Origin: Anodontia alba | Lineage: Eukaryota > Mollusca > Bivalvia > Lucinida > Lucinidae | DNA: 64,000 bases | Assembly: GCA_964016985.1 (NCBI GenBank) | Contig: OZ024825.1 | Span: forward strand, 4,892,056-4,956,055 | Direction: 5' to 3' | Part shown: in pieces, positions 35,401-50,400 of the stretch | Position numbering within the stretch: the stretch's first letter is position 1 | Layout: the number at the start of each line of letters is the position of its first letter | The notes under the pieces: generated by a model | Seen by the model: the letters and a program-made list of their open reading frames with translations, nothing else | Databases searched by the model: none | Told to the model about the DNA's origin: nothing | Position numbers and translations under genes: made by a program

Positions 35401-38400
35401 TTTAAGTGCATTTTTCTTTCCTTTTTTGTCTTGGAACGGAAGATTCAGTCTCAAAGCTTTCATCATTCTGGAGATTTTTAAGTGTTTTACCATATATGGG
35501 CATGGCAGCCATCTTCTTTACTGATTTGTTTGTGTTGAGGTTTTACGGTCCAGTCAACCAAATGGAGTCATCTCAAGCGCGGTCAGTTTACCTAACCACA
35601 CTTTTACTGGGCAGGCTTAGTCCTCAAAGCGGTTTACCAGTATTTTGCACATTCTTTTGCCAGAAACTAACAACTGCCCTTCTTGAAGCAACAGAAGGGA
35701 GAGAATGACAGTAGAAAATATTTCATGATCAATCTCCATGAAACTGGAACAGAACCGTTTGAACAAATTGTAAATAACCCTTTGACAGAAGGCATGTGAA
35801 TTCTGGTGAAAATTGATCAAGCAGTTTCAGAGAAGAAGACATTTAAAGATTATATGATTTTAAACTTGTACATAACCCAGGGGCAAGGATAGATAACCCC
35901 CGGAGTGACAAATGTTTGCTTGTAACTGAAAAGTATTACTACTTTTATCATACATTGTAAGTTTCAGATATAAGTCTTTAATACATTTTGAGAAAATAAT
36001 TTTTTAACATTTTCCCCATACAATGTACTGGGATGCAAATTTGACCTTGCCTTAAAAACGCCAAAAGTCAACCTAGGATCATAATTTGAATAAATTTGGT
36101 AGACCTTGAGTCCCCGATGCTATATACATGTACTAAGATTCAGCCTTAAAGCTTTTTTAGTTCTGTTGAGAAAGATTTTAAGTGCATGACAGCCAGCTTG
36201 TTCAATGGTGCAAAACCATTTGAATAAATTGTCAATAATCCTTTAACAGAAGGCCCCATGTGAAATCTGGTAAACACTGGTCAAGTGGTTTCAAAAAATA
36301 CAGATCGAATTACGGTGAAAGTGATGTCGCACCTGCCCAACACCACCCCAAACCCCAACCCCCAAAAAAGTAATGTTTGTTTCAGGTAAAATAATTGATA
36401 TAAGAATTTCATTGAAAGCACATGTATATTCTCATATGATGCATGAGAACTTGAGCTCAAAAGGTACTCACAGTCTATACACTTTCATAAAATCTGAGGT
36501 AAGAAAATGGCAAAATTAAAGTGGAAAAAGTGACAAAAGTAAATTTAAAAATTATATCCAAACCACATATACTTTTGCAGACCCTGGAGAAAACATATGC
36601 AAAGTTTCAAAGAGATTGGTATTGTTTTGAGAAGTTGCAATCACAAGGTACCCACTGTCTATACATCTGAGGTCAGAAAATGACAAAATTCATAAATTTA
36701 AGTAGAAATAAAAACGTTAAACTATAATACCCCGCAATTATCGTGTAGTGGGCAGATAATTCCATAAAAATTTGACGAAATTTGCCCATTAGCAATCCCA
36801 AACCAGATCTCCATAATATCAATGCACATAGCATGTTTGGTGAAAATCCATTTATGTTTACTCAAGTTATCATTCGGAAATGAAAAACGGACGGGCGGCC
36901 GAATGATGGACGGAGGGATAGACAGACGGACGTCCAAAGTGAAACCATAATACCCCGCCACTATCGTGTGGCGGGTTATAAAAAGTGACAAAAATTAATG
37001 CAAGGATTATATCAAAAGCACATGCACAAGTTCAGACTGTGGAGAAACATGTGCAAAGTTTCAAAAAGATTGGTATAAAATTGTATGAGGAGTTGTGCTC
37101 ACAAGGTACCCACTGTCTATATATTGAGGGTGAAAAAAGACTAAGTTCACAATGTGGAAAAAGTGACAAAAAATGATCTAACAATTATATCCAAACCACA
37201 TGCACAACCTCAAACCATGGAGAAAACACGTGCAAAGTTTCATAATGATTGGTACAAAACTGTAAGAGGAGTTGCGCTCACAAGAGGTACCTACTGTCCA
37301 TATACTGAGGGCGAAAAATGACTTAGCTGAAAATGTGGAAAAAAGTGACAAAAATGACCTAACAATTATATCCAAACCACATGCACATCCTCATACCATG
37401 AAAAAAAAAACACATGCAAAGTTTCAAAACAATCAGTTCAAAACTGTAAGAGGAGTTGCGCTCACAAGACACCTAGGGTAAATGTTGATGGATGGACAAA
37501 CGGATGGATGGAAACTTGCACGCCTAAGTTGCCCTGCTAAAGCAGGTGCAACAAAAAGAGGGCATTTAATGATTACACAATTTTATACATGTATATAGCC
37601 CAGGGGAGCGGGGAGGGGGATGGGGGACAAAATTTTAACTGTAACTAAACAGTTTTAATACTTTAATCATACATTGTAAGTTTCAGTCATAGGTCTTTAC
37701 AACCTTTTGAGAAATACTTTTTCAATGATTTTTCCATACAAATGCATGGTGACGGAAATCTGACCTTGCCGTAAAAAGGCCAACGGTCAATCTATTATCA
37801 TCATTTGAACAAATTTGGTAGACCTTGAGTCTGAAATGCTATATATCATGATTCAATTTCAAAGCGTTCTTAGTTCTAGAGAAGGAATTTTTTAAAAATA
37901 CATATTTATAATTTTTTTTTTCCATCTTAATTAATGGACCATGACCAGTTGTATGTTTTCAACCCCACTTTGACAGAAGGCTCCACATAATTTGAAGAAA
38001 ATTAGCCCAGGGATTTCAGAAGAGAAGCCGTTCAAAGATGTGGACGGATAGACTATTGACGGATGACAGACGACAAATGGCAAGTGATCATAATAGCTCA
38101 TCCTGAGCTAAAAATCATGTACATGCATATAATGGAACATGTGAATATATACTTCGCAAACTTGTTAACAAAATGAAATACAGTCGACTCTCGTTATCTC
38201 GAACTCGCTTATCTCGAATAACCGCTTATCTCGAAGTGAAAATCTGGTCCCTGCTTTAACACAGACATTTACCAACAGGCAACAAAATATTGTGGAAAAG
38301 AGAAGAAATTGCTCCTTAGGAGCAATTTCTCCTCTTTTCCACAATATTTTCAATATATCTCTAACTTAGGAGTCAAATTACATATTCATTCTGTTAAAAG

Positions 38401-41400
38401 TGGTTGTTCGATTAATTGTTTTCCTCATTTCCGCAAATCTGATATGTCGAAGTACGGATATCTCGAAGTATTTCACAGAGCCCCTTGGAGTTCGAGATAA
38501 CGAGAGTCGACTGTACTTGCAAATCTTTCTTCATTTTGCAGAAATGGTTAGATGTTTGGGAAAAAAAAAAAACGCTACAAGTTACCGTTCAGAATCCTCA
38601 CACTGCAGATTATTGGCTTTGATGTAATCTACTACCATTCTTCTTACATCAGCTCCCTTTAAAAGATCTCCTTTACTGAAAAAAAAGATTCAAAAGAATG
38701 AAAGTCCTCAGAGAAGAAATATAAGAATAGAATATTAGAAACACAACAATGGGCATACAGTCCTGTCGTTCCAAACATGAAATAACAAGTTGGTATTCAG
38801 ACATGTTTACATTCACAAGCAGTTTGAGTCATAGCTTGGACACAATATACACTGGACTAGTAACTACGGTACAGGTATTGTATTTATTGGAAATATGTTG
38901 TCGTGGCTGAGTTTTCATAATTTTGTATGGTGAAGTTTAAATGCTTATATTTCATTTATTTCTCCAAATATCTGAGATTTGTTTTCAAAAAGCAATAGTT
39001 CAATATATTACCTTTAATACTGCAGCATTATATTTAAGGAAAATCAAACAATTTTTGTAAACATCAGCAAGAAACCTAGGTACCCATTTTTGCTATTTTC
39101 GGCACTTTTTGCAGAAAATCATCAGAAATTCAACAAAAATGATGGTATAACTTCAATTTTATTAATTGTGACTTAACACTTTTCAACCAAATCTATTACA
39201 ATCAATTTATTACAACTTCAGTAATTATCCAAAACGATTTTTAATGACCATTGTGCTGTTAAATAGCACTAAAATCAAGCCACGACAACATATTTTGGCA
39301 TTTCCATTAGTGACAAGTCCGGGTATTATTAGGTCCGAGGTCATAGGTATGCTGTTTATTATACAGATGCTGTCATAACAACATGCTTCTAATGTATATT
39401 TCCTTTCCAATGGATCGTCACAGCAAATGGAAAATAAAGGCACTAAAATGCAACGTCATAAATTATATGATTAACCAATCAACTACATTATTTCAAAATC
39501 ATAAACCGTTTTCATAACTCTTAAATGCTTTCAATTTAAACCAATGAAATGTTTGTTTCAAAGCAATGTGAGAAGACAATTTCTTTTTTAGAAATACAGG
39601 TAACTAAATGCGAAATTAATACATTTGATTTGTCTATTCTTGTGGGATAATGAAACCAATGTAATTCATTTGACACCACACCTCCACTTGAAATAGTAAA
39701 GAAGATGTCTAGGAAGATAAGAATCACAATCACAGGACACAGCTTACCAATGTCACCAAGAGGAAGTGTAAACAAAGTACAACCGACAGCACACACTTAA
39801 CCCTTGTCCTGCTGAAAAAATTAAGAAGCCACACCCATTTCTAATTTTCAGCCAATCAGATTACTTGCTCAAGGTAGCTGATATAGATTCACATACTTAA
39901 TGGCAGACAGTGCGGATCCAGATCAGTTGGCTTCTTTGGAAGCCAACTGATCTGGATCTACACTGTTTGCAAAGGCAAGGTATATCAGGATTCAGCAGGA
40001 CAAGGATTAACAAACCAATGAAATGCAAAGCAACCAGATGCTTCTTCTCAAATGAGGTGATCACAATGCCAGACATCAGCACTAGCATCAGAACAGGAAA
40101 ACATGACACATAGAAACTACACAGAAGGCAAAGTGGAACATGGACAATATATATTTTCACTACTGAACATTTTATATTTAACCCTTGTCATGCTGATTAA
40201 GTTTAGAGGCCACACCCACTTCTAATTTTCAGCCAATCAGATTACTTGACCCAGGTTATTGGTACAAATTCGCATACCTAATGACAAACAGTGCAGATGC
40301 AGATCAGTTGGCTTCTAAGAAGCCAACTGATCTGGATCTACACTGTTTGCAAAGACAGGACATAGCTGGGTTCAGCAGAACAAGGGTTAAGAAAATTAAG
40401 CTTACCTGTAGCCAAGGATTTTAAACAATGGCATCACATCATCAGTTACTTCAAATGCCTCCGTTATTACAGGACGTTTAAACCTCTGACCACTGGATGA
40501 CTTTGAGTCTTTCACTGCCACTGGTACTATGAAGTTTCGAAGACTGAATAATTCAAACAATGTATTAACATTTAGTATTCTGAATTTGTTTTTGCTTCAC
40601 AAATGCTAATTAACATTTAAAATGGAGTTTTTAAAAAGTTTTCTGAAAACAAAGTATTACACTTTGTTCAGTTGATTGGGTGATCTGTATGAAACATAAA
40701 GCCATTTATTGTACTTTTCATCTACTGACTTTATCATTAGCAATATTGTTCCCCAAAGTTTGTGGAAAAAAATTTATTAAATTGCATTCATCTGTTGTTG
40801 CTTTTTCGTCCATCTGCAAATTGCATTCCTCTATAAACATAACATTGTGGGATCTTTAAGCGATGATAACTGATAGAAATGTGGTTTGTGTCAAGTAGGC
40901 ATGTCACAAAAAGAAATGACAACACTAGTTTTCCTTTGTTATTATCTCCTCTCCTATTCATTAGCCCTTAAACATTTTGCTCTCTATAACTCATGGATAT
41001 ATTCTGACAACATTCTGTGGAAATAATATTTGGTAGAAACATGGATTCCTTCACCACATAGGTGACACACCTATAAAAGAGAAGACAACAATCACTTCCT
41101 TATTTTTGGATTATCGTCCTTCCTAGTATTTGATCAATAAGCTTTGTAAGTTCTATCAAGTCTTATGCCCTGTATATATTTAATGACAGCTGGTAGAAAT
41201 ATGGACTAAGTTATGTAGCTGTGTCATATAAACAAAAGACCATTCTTGCTTCTTGATATTTTATCACCCCCTTCAAATATTGGGTCAATAAACATTGTGA
41301 GCTCTATGTTTGATAGTGCTTGTTAGATACTTAGGCTGAGTAAAGCAGATCTATCGCATATATTTTCAGAGTATACCCTCTTCTAGTATGTCATTGCAAA

Positions 41401-44400
41401 TTGTTGTGCCTCTACAACTCCTATGCCTCTGGATATATTTTGATGCAACTTGATAGAAATCTTGGAAGGGCTGAGTTGTATCATATACAGGAATGATAAC
41501 TCTTGTTTCCTTACATGTCAGGATTTCCTCTTTTAATATTAGATCATATACATATGGAGATACCCAGGGAAGGCCACAACAATCGCCAAACACATTCCCC
41601 AACAAGGAAACAAATAAGATTAGAATGATACGAAAAGACATACATAGAACATTATCATTTGAGATAACAGTAAGTTTGAAATAAAAGGAGTTGAAATATA
41701 AGGAACGTATAGAAAACTAAAACAATAATTCCATTTCTTTAGTTTGACTTAAGCAGTAGTTTGAGTTATCAGTATCTGAGAAAATGAAAGTCAACTGTAA
41801 TTGTCAACTGTAATTGAGTTATGGCACTTTACCTGTCTGCCCACATCAATCAGTATTGTATAAGTATCCATACAGGCTGGGGTCCCAAACTGCTAGTTCA
41901 TCCAAATATCATTTTGGTAATACGCAGTGTATTAAAGTAACTTTGCAGCGTTATTCTATCAATGGTATGAACTCTCATCACGTGATACATTTTTACTTGT
42001 GACATATCCTAATATATTTAATCTAGGCAAATTTGGTGAAACACCTTTGAAATGTTTAAAGATCAGGTTTTTATTCTGATCATGGATTTTGCATTAAGTG
42101 CTATAATTCTTGAAACATTGCACCACAAGATTCGTTTTATTTGTTTACTTATTATTATTTTATTATTACTATTGATATTTCAGTATTATGTGTATTTTGT
42201 TTTATGTGTATTTCAATTACATTCGCCCTAATCAGTATTGAAGGAATCAGCCCATGCTATTCGATTTAGGTTGGGTCACAGACTGAATGTCAAGAACCAT
42301 TCTTATGATATTGGGCCATGTAGCAGTGATTCCCCCTTATATTGACACAGCATCAAAGGCCAAAATTCTGGAAATTCTGCATAGATTGGGAAACATTATA
42401 GTTACATAGCAAAATATCTAATATAAATTACTACAAAATATAATATCATACTCTGTCCAACATTGGCACTGTCATGCTTTTGTTATGGGACACTATTTTG
42501 CATAGAGCAAAATAACTATTTGTAATCATCATCATATCATAATCGGATTTTTGATTAACGTGCAGGGACAGGGGCAACATCCACATCAGTGAGCCCCCTT
42601 CCAGATAGCTGGCTTGCTGCATGCATGGCAGATCTCACACCAGATCTCCAAGTATGTCTATCATGAGGGTTGATAGCCGAGAGCTTCCACTCTCTGCAAT
42701 CCATCTCTATCAGCTGCTTCTATGTCATCTTGGGCCTCCAGGCCCACGTTTTCCCTCAACCTGTATGTGAAAGGCTGTCTTTACTGCACCACTGGAGCAT
42801 TCCACATGTCCATACCAGCGGAGCCTTCTCTCCTTCAGAATGAGATCCAGATCCTCAATGCCAAGCCGCACAAGTAGCTCATTGGACCTGGTGGTGACAA
42901 TGTCTTGCAGCCTGATATTGCAGATCTGTCTGATCATTGCCCTATCATTTCGCTGCAGACGCTGGAGGTTTGGCTTTGTACATGGCCAAGTCTCACTGGC
43001 GTGGAGCATTGCGCTCCACTGGAGCACTGCGCTACACACAAGAGCTGTACACACGGCCACATGTCTTGAAAGAGAGGTGGCGTGAAGACAGAACTGGTAG
43101 CAGATCCTTGAACTTCTTCCAGGTTGTTTTCACACATGTTGTGGTTGAAAGTTCACAGCCACCTGCTGCTGAGAGCATGTCTCCTAGGTAGCAAAAGGAA
43201 GCTACCACCTCCTGCTTGTCAGGTCTGGCCTGGACTTCCTTCTGTGGTCTGCTGTCCAAAGGGCATGCAGTTCCCTAGCACCGTGTACATCTGTAGTCAG
43301 GCTCCTTTGTCAAGCGCTTGAGCCCACTGCATTTCTTGTGCACCCAGTGCTTGCAGCCATTGCAGAAGATGCTAGATGCTCCAGTGCAACAGACAGTGCA
43401 TGGAATCTCTCCTGAACTCTGCAGGAGGTTCAGGCCCATACCGCAGATCATGATCTTCATCTTTCCTGCATTTACTCTCAGTCCTTTCTTCTCCATTTTT
43501 TCTTTCCAAGTCAAGAGCCTCCTGACACATTCCTCGAGTGATTCAGTGATGATAAGAAGGTCATCTGCATAGAGGTCCTCCCAGGGGACCCCAGAGCGGA
43601 ACTCGCATGATAAGGCTTCAACCACAATGATGAAGAGCAGTGGGCTGAGTACTAAGCCTTGGTGAACACCGACCTTCACTTCAAATTCTTCACTGTACCC
43701 CTCACCAACATGGACACGGCTCAGCGCATTTGCATACATCCCCTGCACCAGTGGCATAATCCACTCCTCCACACCAAGTTTTCTCAGCGCCCACCAGATG
43801 ACCTTCTGAGGTACTCGATCAAACGCCTTCTCCAGGTCTACGAAAGCCATGTAAAGTTTCTTGTTGAAAGCTAGATACTTCTCTTGCAGCTGCCTGACAA
43901 CAAAGATTGCATCCGTTGTGCCTCTGCCTGGGACAAAGCCAAACTGGGAATCGTCGATTGACACCATCTGTCTAATGGGGCCATCCACAATCCTCTCCAG
44001 GACTTTCATGACCTGCTCTGTCATCTTGAGACCAGTCAAACTCAACTTTGAGAAGCCTTTGGTAGTGCTCTAACCAGGCCTTCTGCTTTGAGTCTTTGCT
44101 CATTGACATCTCTCCTGCATCATTCTTCACTGTTTGTCACCAACAACATCAGCATTCTCTCTTCTAAACTGGTTAGCAAGGCAGTAGATTTCTGAAGACT
44201 TTGGGTCAATATTCTCATAGACCTTGTCGGCTTCTTGACAAGCATGGTGCACTGCATGTCTGGCATTTTGTTTGGCTGCATCGTATGATGCCCTAGTGCC
44301 TTTACCAGTTTTCCAGGCCTTGAAAACTTTCCGCTTGGCAGCAATGGCCTTTTCCGCATGTTCATTCCACCACCAGGTTTCATGACGCCACGTGTGGCCG

Positions 44401-47400
44401 AGTTGTGCCACACACCACCTCAGATGTCTTGAGCAGTCCAGTCTTGATGTTGTTCCAGATATCCTCAGTGGACCCATCAGCTACACCTGCAGACGTGCTC
44501 AGATGCAAGTTGAAGACCTCCTGGAAATGGTTGCTCGTCTGAGGGTCTTTAAGCTTCCAAACTGAGATGAGGGGTGAACTTGCACTTGGATTTTGGTGGC
44601 ACATCAATCCTCATTGAGCATACAAGAAGCTGATGTTGCAGGGCTACTTCCTCGCCAGGGATCACTTTTACATCTGTGACAAGTTTGCGCATCGTCCTAC
44701 GGAAAAGGATGAAGTCTATCTGCCTGGCTAGGTTTCCCAACTTGTATATGATGAGATGGCTGTCACGTTTCTTGAAACATGTATTCCCAAGAAGCAGGTT
44801 GAATGCTAAGGCATACTCTAGGATTCTCTCACCCTCAACATCTGGTTCCAGCCTGCCATACCCCATCCCACCGTGCACTACCCTGTATCTAGTGCCTACA
44901 TGGCCTACACAGCCATTCCAGTCTCCACATGGGATCAGAAATTCTGATGCTGGGATCCTGGCAGTCACAGCATGCAGCTGATCAAAGAACAGGTCCTTAA
45001 CCTCATCACTTAGACCACTCTGTGGGGCATACACAGACAAAACCACATGCTGGCTGACTATAAGCTTCACTAAGATGATTCTGTCAGAGACTCTCTGCAC
45101 CTCAAAAACTTTCTCTATCCACTCTTCTGCCACAAACACTCCTACAACAGCAGTGCCTTTGTCATTTCCAAACCAGTAGAGCTTGTACCTGGTGTCCTTG
45201 CCCTTGATTGTGCGGCAGTTGCCACCATGGTATCTGGTCTCCTGAATGCAGCAGACATCCACTTTCCTGCGGGATAGTGTTTCCACTACCTCGCAAACTC
45301 TTTCTCTCAGAGTGTTCACATTCACTGTTCCCACCCTGAATTTCCTCAGGTGCTTGCTTGATTCGCCACAATGGCCCGACCCTGCCTCCCACACCTAAGC
45401 CCCAGTGTGACCTTGAAAATCTAATCAGTTCTTCTTTCCATGTCACAACAAAATAGATGTACAAGCTAGGTCAAAATCAATCCATTCCTTTAGGAGATAG
45501 TGTGCAGACAAGCCATTTACCAACAATCTAAGCCCTAGTCTGACCTTGAAAATGGGGTGAAGGTCAACAAAAAATAAACAGTTCCGATGCATGTCCCAAA
45601 TATTTAGCTGTGCAAGTCTGGTCGAAATCTACTCATTCCTTCAGGAGACAAGGTGCAGACAAGCCATTTTCCATCAATCTATGCCTTAGTGTGACCTTGA
45701 AAATGGGGTCAAGGCCATCAAAATCTAAACAGTTCTTTTCCATGTCTCAACAATTAAGATGTACAAGTTTGGTCAAAATCCATCCATTCATTCAGGAAAC
45801 AGGGTGCAGACAAGCAATGTTCCAACAATTTAAGCCTTACTGTTACCTTGAAAATGGGTCAAAGTCACCAAACTCTAAACAGTTCTTTTCCATGTCTCAA
45901 CAATATAGCTGTACAAGTTTGGTCAAAATCCATTTATTCATTCAGGAGATACTGTGCATAAAAACCATTTTCCAACAATCTAAGCCCTCCTGTGACCTTG
46001 AAAATGGGGTCAAGGTCACCAAAATCTAATCAGTTCTTTCACATGTCCCAGCAATATAGATGTGCAAGTTTGGTCAAAATCTATTTATTCCTTCAAGAGA
46101 CAGGATGCAGACAAGCCATTTTCCAACAATCTAAGCCCTCTAAGTCCAACAATCTAAGCCTTGAAAATGGGGTCAAGGTCACCAAAATCTAATAAGCATT
46201 TTACCCCTCCCAATGATATATTTGTGTAAGTTTGGCTAAAATCTGTCCATTCAATAAGGATACAGAGTGCACACAAGAGGCTACATCCCATTTTCCAACA
46301 ATCTAAGCCCTCCTGTGACCTTGAAAATGGGGACAAGGTCACCAAAATCTGATCAGCATTTTCCCCCTCCCAATGATATATTTGTGTAAATTTGGCTAAA
46401 ATCTGTTGATTCAATAAGGATGTAGAGTGCAGACAAGAGGCTACGCCGACGCCAACGCCAACAGGATCCGCACTAAAAACAATATGTCCCTCCCCCCAAC
46501 CCCCATCCCCACCCCATGTGGGGGAACATAATGATCTCACCAACATTGGTGATTGTCGTTTCTAAACTAGTACATGGAAAAAGCCACAACAGACAGAAAG
46601 AAAGATGGTTGGACTGAGGACAAAGAACAATACCAATGAATAGGGTATAGTTTTAACTGTCAGAGAATCTGAATAAACAATTTTGTGTAAAACAATCAGT
46701 TTTCTGACTTAAACTGAGGTCCTCCATCTTGCACAGTCCTTGGGAGGTCCTTGATGATAAAATGTTATAAAAGGTATACATGTTTAAGTCAGAAAAAATG
46801 GAAAAAAAAAAATAGGAATAAAATAAGACGTGCAAGTTCACTGTCTCTGACCTTGCAGGGAGTCATATTGTATAATATGTAAAGAAGAAAGGTAAGAGAA
46901 AAGTCCAGAGAGTGCCACAATCACAAACCGCAGCCCTTCCCAGACACCAAGAGGAAGAGGCAACAGACAAAATCGAACTAGCACAAACCGAACTAATGCA
47001 CGAAAACTGGACTTATTTCATTCAGTGTTATAATAGGTATAAATGTGCAGTGGATACATTTAAGCAATGCAGGTCCATAACGAGTAAATAGGTTTTCATA
47101 CCAAAAGAAGTGACTAAAACTGCTTCCTAAAATGTGTAAATGACACTGAACTCAAATTCATTTTTCTGAGACATTTTTATATTGCTCAGATCCTATAAAT
47201 TGGTCTCTGGCAAGGCGATCCATTCAGACTCTTGTTATTATACAAAATACAGGTATTTGTTCTTTACTTTTGCATTTCCAATACAATATTCTATAAGAAA
47301 ATAGTAACTTAGTGTTCATAACTGTTCATGCTGTTAAGAAAATGCAGAGATATGTTTAAGGTTGTGACAAATATGTTAAAATCATATCCAGCCTTTACAA

Positions 47401-50400
47401 GTGCTGAGAAGCTGCCTCAAGATTTAAAATCAATTCATAATTGTTCAAAAATATTCAAAGCACTTGTATAAATGCCCGGTAAATTTTACATTTCACTTAT
47501 TTACTCAAAATTATCCAAGTAGTTTATCAAAATTAAGTACCCTATCGAAAAAGCATTTAACCTCAGCAACACAATGGTGATTTGCCTGCTACTATAAATA
47601 TTTTCAGCTGGCCTATTACATAATCTTGTATTGCAAATATGGCTTTCATGCTTAGAATGTCATATTTGTGACTTTCACATATTGCCACAAAAACTAGAGA
47701 CCAAAAACTGATACAGAAGCTTTTTGAAGCTATAATTGTGCGTTTTCAATTAAAATTATTTCCCCTGTGCAGTAATGCTACTGACTCAGACCTGGCAACT
47801 GGGCAAAATATGTGGAGATAATTTCTGACCTTATACTCTTGAGAAATACCAGTAAGTATCCACAATGTATGCTTCAGTGCAACAAAATTGTTGAAATAAC
47901 CACGATCGTCATCTTATCTGAAAATCTGTCTGGTACTTACTCTTCATGAGATTTATCGATTTCTACAATGGTATCGACTCCTTTTGACTGTTTTATTTTT
48001 ATAATACCAGTTTTCTCTTGTTTCTGTAGGAACTTGGAAAGCTGAAAAAAAACATGGAAAATATGTGGTGGATTTGATTTTTTATTGTAACTGTAATATG
48101 ATATGGTCTTGTTTTCTTGAACATATACTGCTGGTAAAAGCAGGGCTGAGAATAGTCACTAATAATCAATCCTGAAATCTAAAAATTTAGTCCAAAAAAC
48201 GACTCATAGTTTTCTTAATTCTCAATAAAAAACATATGTTGTGGGTACTCATTAGAAATGCCTCAGGGAGGCATTTCTAATGAGTACCCACAACATATGT
48301 TTTTATTGAGAAATAAGAAAACTATTTTGTGGATACGCCCTCTTATCTGGAGCTATACAACTAATAATTAGCTTAATAATTAGTATTTAAAGTTTTTTTC
48401 AGGCATATATCAACCCAAATAACTACTTTTGACATTAAAAGGATGGTCTTGTGAACAAGTGTAAAAGTGATATTTCATGCTTAAAATGGAAGTTTTCAAT
48501 CCTGAAATCAGGATTAATCCTGAAGTTTCCCATCCCTGCAAAAGATAAAGCATATAAAACTGTGCCAACTTGTTATGTCAGAATGCTCGTCAAAATTATT
48601 ACAGTCGACTCTCATTATCTCGAACTCCAAGGGACTCTATGAAACAGTTCGAGATATCCGTACTTCGACATATCAGATTTGCGGACTCAGGAAAACAATT
48701 AATCGAACAACCACCTTTAACAGAATGAATATGTAGTCTGACTCCTAAGTTAGAGACATTTTGAAAATATTGTGGAAAAGAGGAGAAATTGCTCCTAAGG
48801 AGCAATTTCTCCTCTTTTCCACAATATTTTATTGCCTGTTGGTAGATCTCTGTATTAAAACAGGGACCAGATTTTCACTTCGAGATAAGCGGTTATTCGA
48901 GATAAGCGAGTTCGAGATAACGGGAGTCGACTGTACTTAATTACTAGAATACAGAAAAAAAAAAAAAAAACATAAAAGAAGATACCCAGGAAATGCCGCA
49001 ATCATGTGGTGCAGTGGTAAAGCATCGGACTAGAGATCGAGAGGTACCGGGTTCGATCCCCACTAACAGCAAGTGTTGTTTCCTTGAGCAAGAGACTTTA
49101 TCCACATTGCTTAGTACTGGTTTCTACCCAGGAAAAAAGAGGGCCACATGGAAGATTAGTACCAAATTACTAAATGTGTTACCCTCTATAAATAAAGTCG
49201 ATTATTATTACTATTATTATTATTATGAAGCACAGCCCTCTGTTCGCATCACAGGACGGAGAGATAAGGAACAAATAAGGACACCAACAAATGCCACACA
49301 TGAAATTAGACAACAAAGAAGAACAGTTACTGCATCAGAGGAACTGCCTTGTCATTATGAAAACACGCCTATTCAAATATATAGAACATTTCACCTGCAA
49401 AAACTGAAAATTTCAGATAAACTCTATTTTTCATATCTGCTCAAAACATAGATTGTGGGTACTCATTAGAACTGCCTCATCAAGGTGCAAAAAATAACTG
49501 CCTCATCAAGGTACAAAAAATAACCAATCTGACAAAAAGTGAATCAGCAAGGCATGAATATCACTTTATGAGGTTGCCTTATAATACACCCTAAAATGAG
49601 TATATTCATTTTACCTTGTCTTGTAATGTAAAATATTTGCTTTAGTAGGCTAGGTTCTGTGATTGTGGCAATTCCTGGACATCTTGACTATTTTTTCACT
49701 TCAGAGGATTAAACCCATTATATCCTGTGGTCACTCAAAAGGGTTGAGATGATAATTTAGAGTTTCAACTCTTTATATGATTAGTCTCTTTCAACTCTTT
49801 TATATGATTTAGAGATGATCAAGGGGGTGGCACGAAAGGCTCTGTGCAATAAAAAGCCACAGAACTCCAGCAGGACTTGAACCCAGAATTCCTGATCTGA
49901 AGTCAGAAGCACTAACCACTTGGCCACCCAGTTGTCATGTATTTACCTTTCTTCTCAATAATAACATTATTAGATTTAGTACCACATTATATAGGCAAAT
50001 CTTATGTATTCCAATGGAAGCTAATTATGCACCTAATAAAGCCTCCAAGGGTTCACTGTTGAATGCTCCAAAGTGATATGCCTGTTGCAATTCCTCTTCA
50101 TTTGTTCACTTTTCGTTCATTGAAATACTGTTTTGTAATGTCATTTTAAGTAATTCAACCTTTATATTAGCTTTCTTGGAAAGGCTGTGTTCTGTCGTTT
50201 TATTTTCAGTTTAGACAAAGGAAAAAACACACTGGACCAAAGCGAGTCTGCAATTTCCTACTATTCTATCCCTAGTAGTCTTTACTATAGTCGAACCTCA
50301 ATAGCTCGAACACCGATGGCTCGTTTACCGTGGCTAATTCAATCTCGTTTTTGAGACCCTACGAAATTCTTCCGATACCTTAAGAAAATAAATATTTAGG

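Larger units (their letters stand above)
42521..45392 (-). mobile_element. RTE-like non-LTR retrotransposon, near full length but decayed
   Basis: The largest retroelement of the window. In transcript order it has an endonuclease (45394-44549), a connecting segment in shifted frames (about 44600-44100), a reverse transcriptase plus cysteine-rich finger (44045-43275) and a C-terminal domain (43259-42570). The simple tail is TATGAT/ATGATGATG (42520-42538). Frameshifts separate the segments, so it is not functional. It sits in the eIF2D intron between exons e and f; its 5' end abuts a tandem unit of the array at 45393-46520, suggesting insertion into or beside it. Clade assignment to RTE-like is from domain order and tail. 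Confidence 0.88.

Noticed and set aside
41366..41641. 91-residue minus-strand ORF starting MSFRIILILFVSLLG, which looks like a signal peptide
   Set aside because: It overlaps the last unit of a degenerate tandem repeat and a repeat R piece. No homology recognised and no supporting splice or promoter signals.
45610..46192. Long plus-strand ORFs with repeated KMGSRSPKS and SMSQQ segments
   Set aside because: The repetition is the translated minisatellite unit of a HINE-like element, not a repeat protein.
49003..49085. Functional tRNA gene
   Set aside because: Same reasoning: tRNA-like head followed by a SINE body and an ATT-repeat tail.
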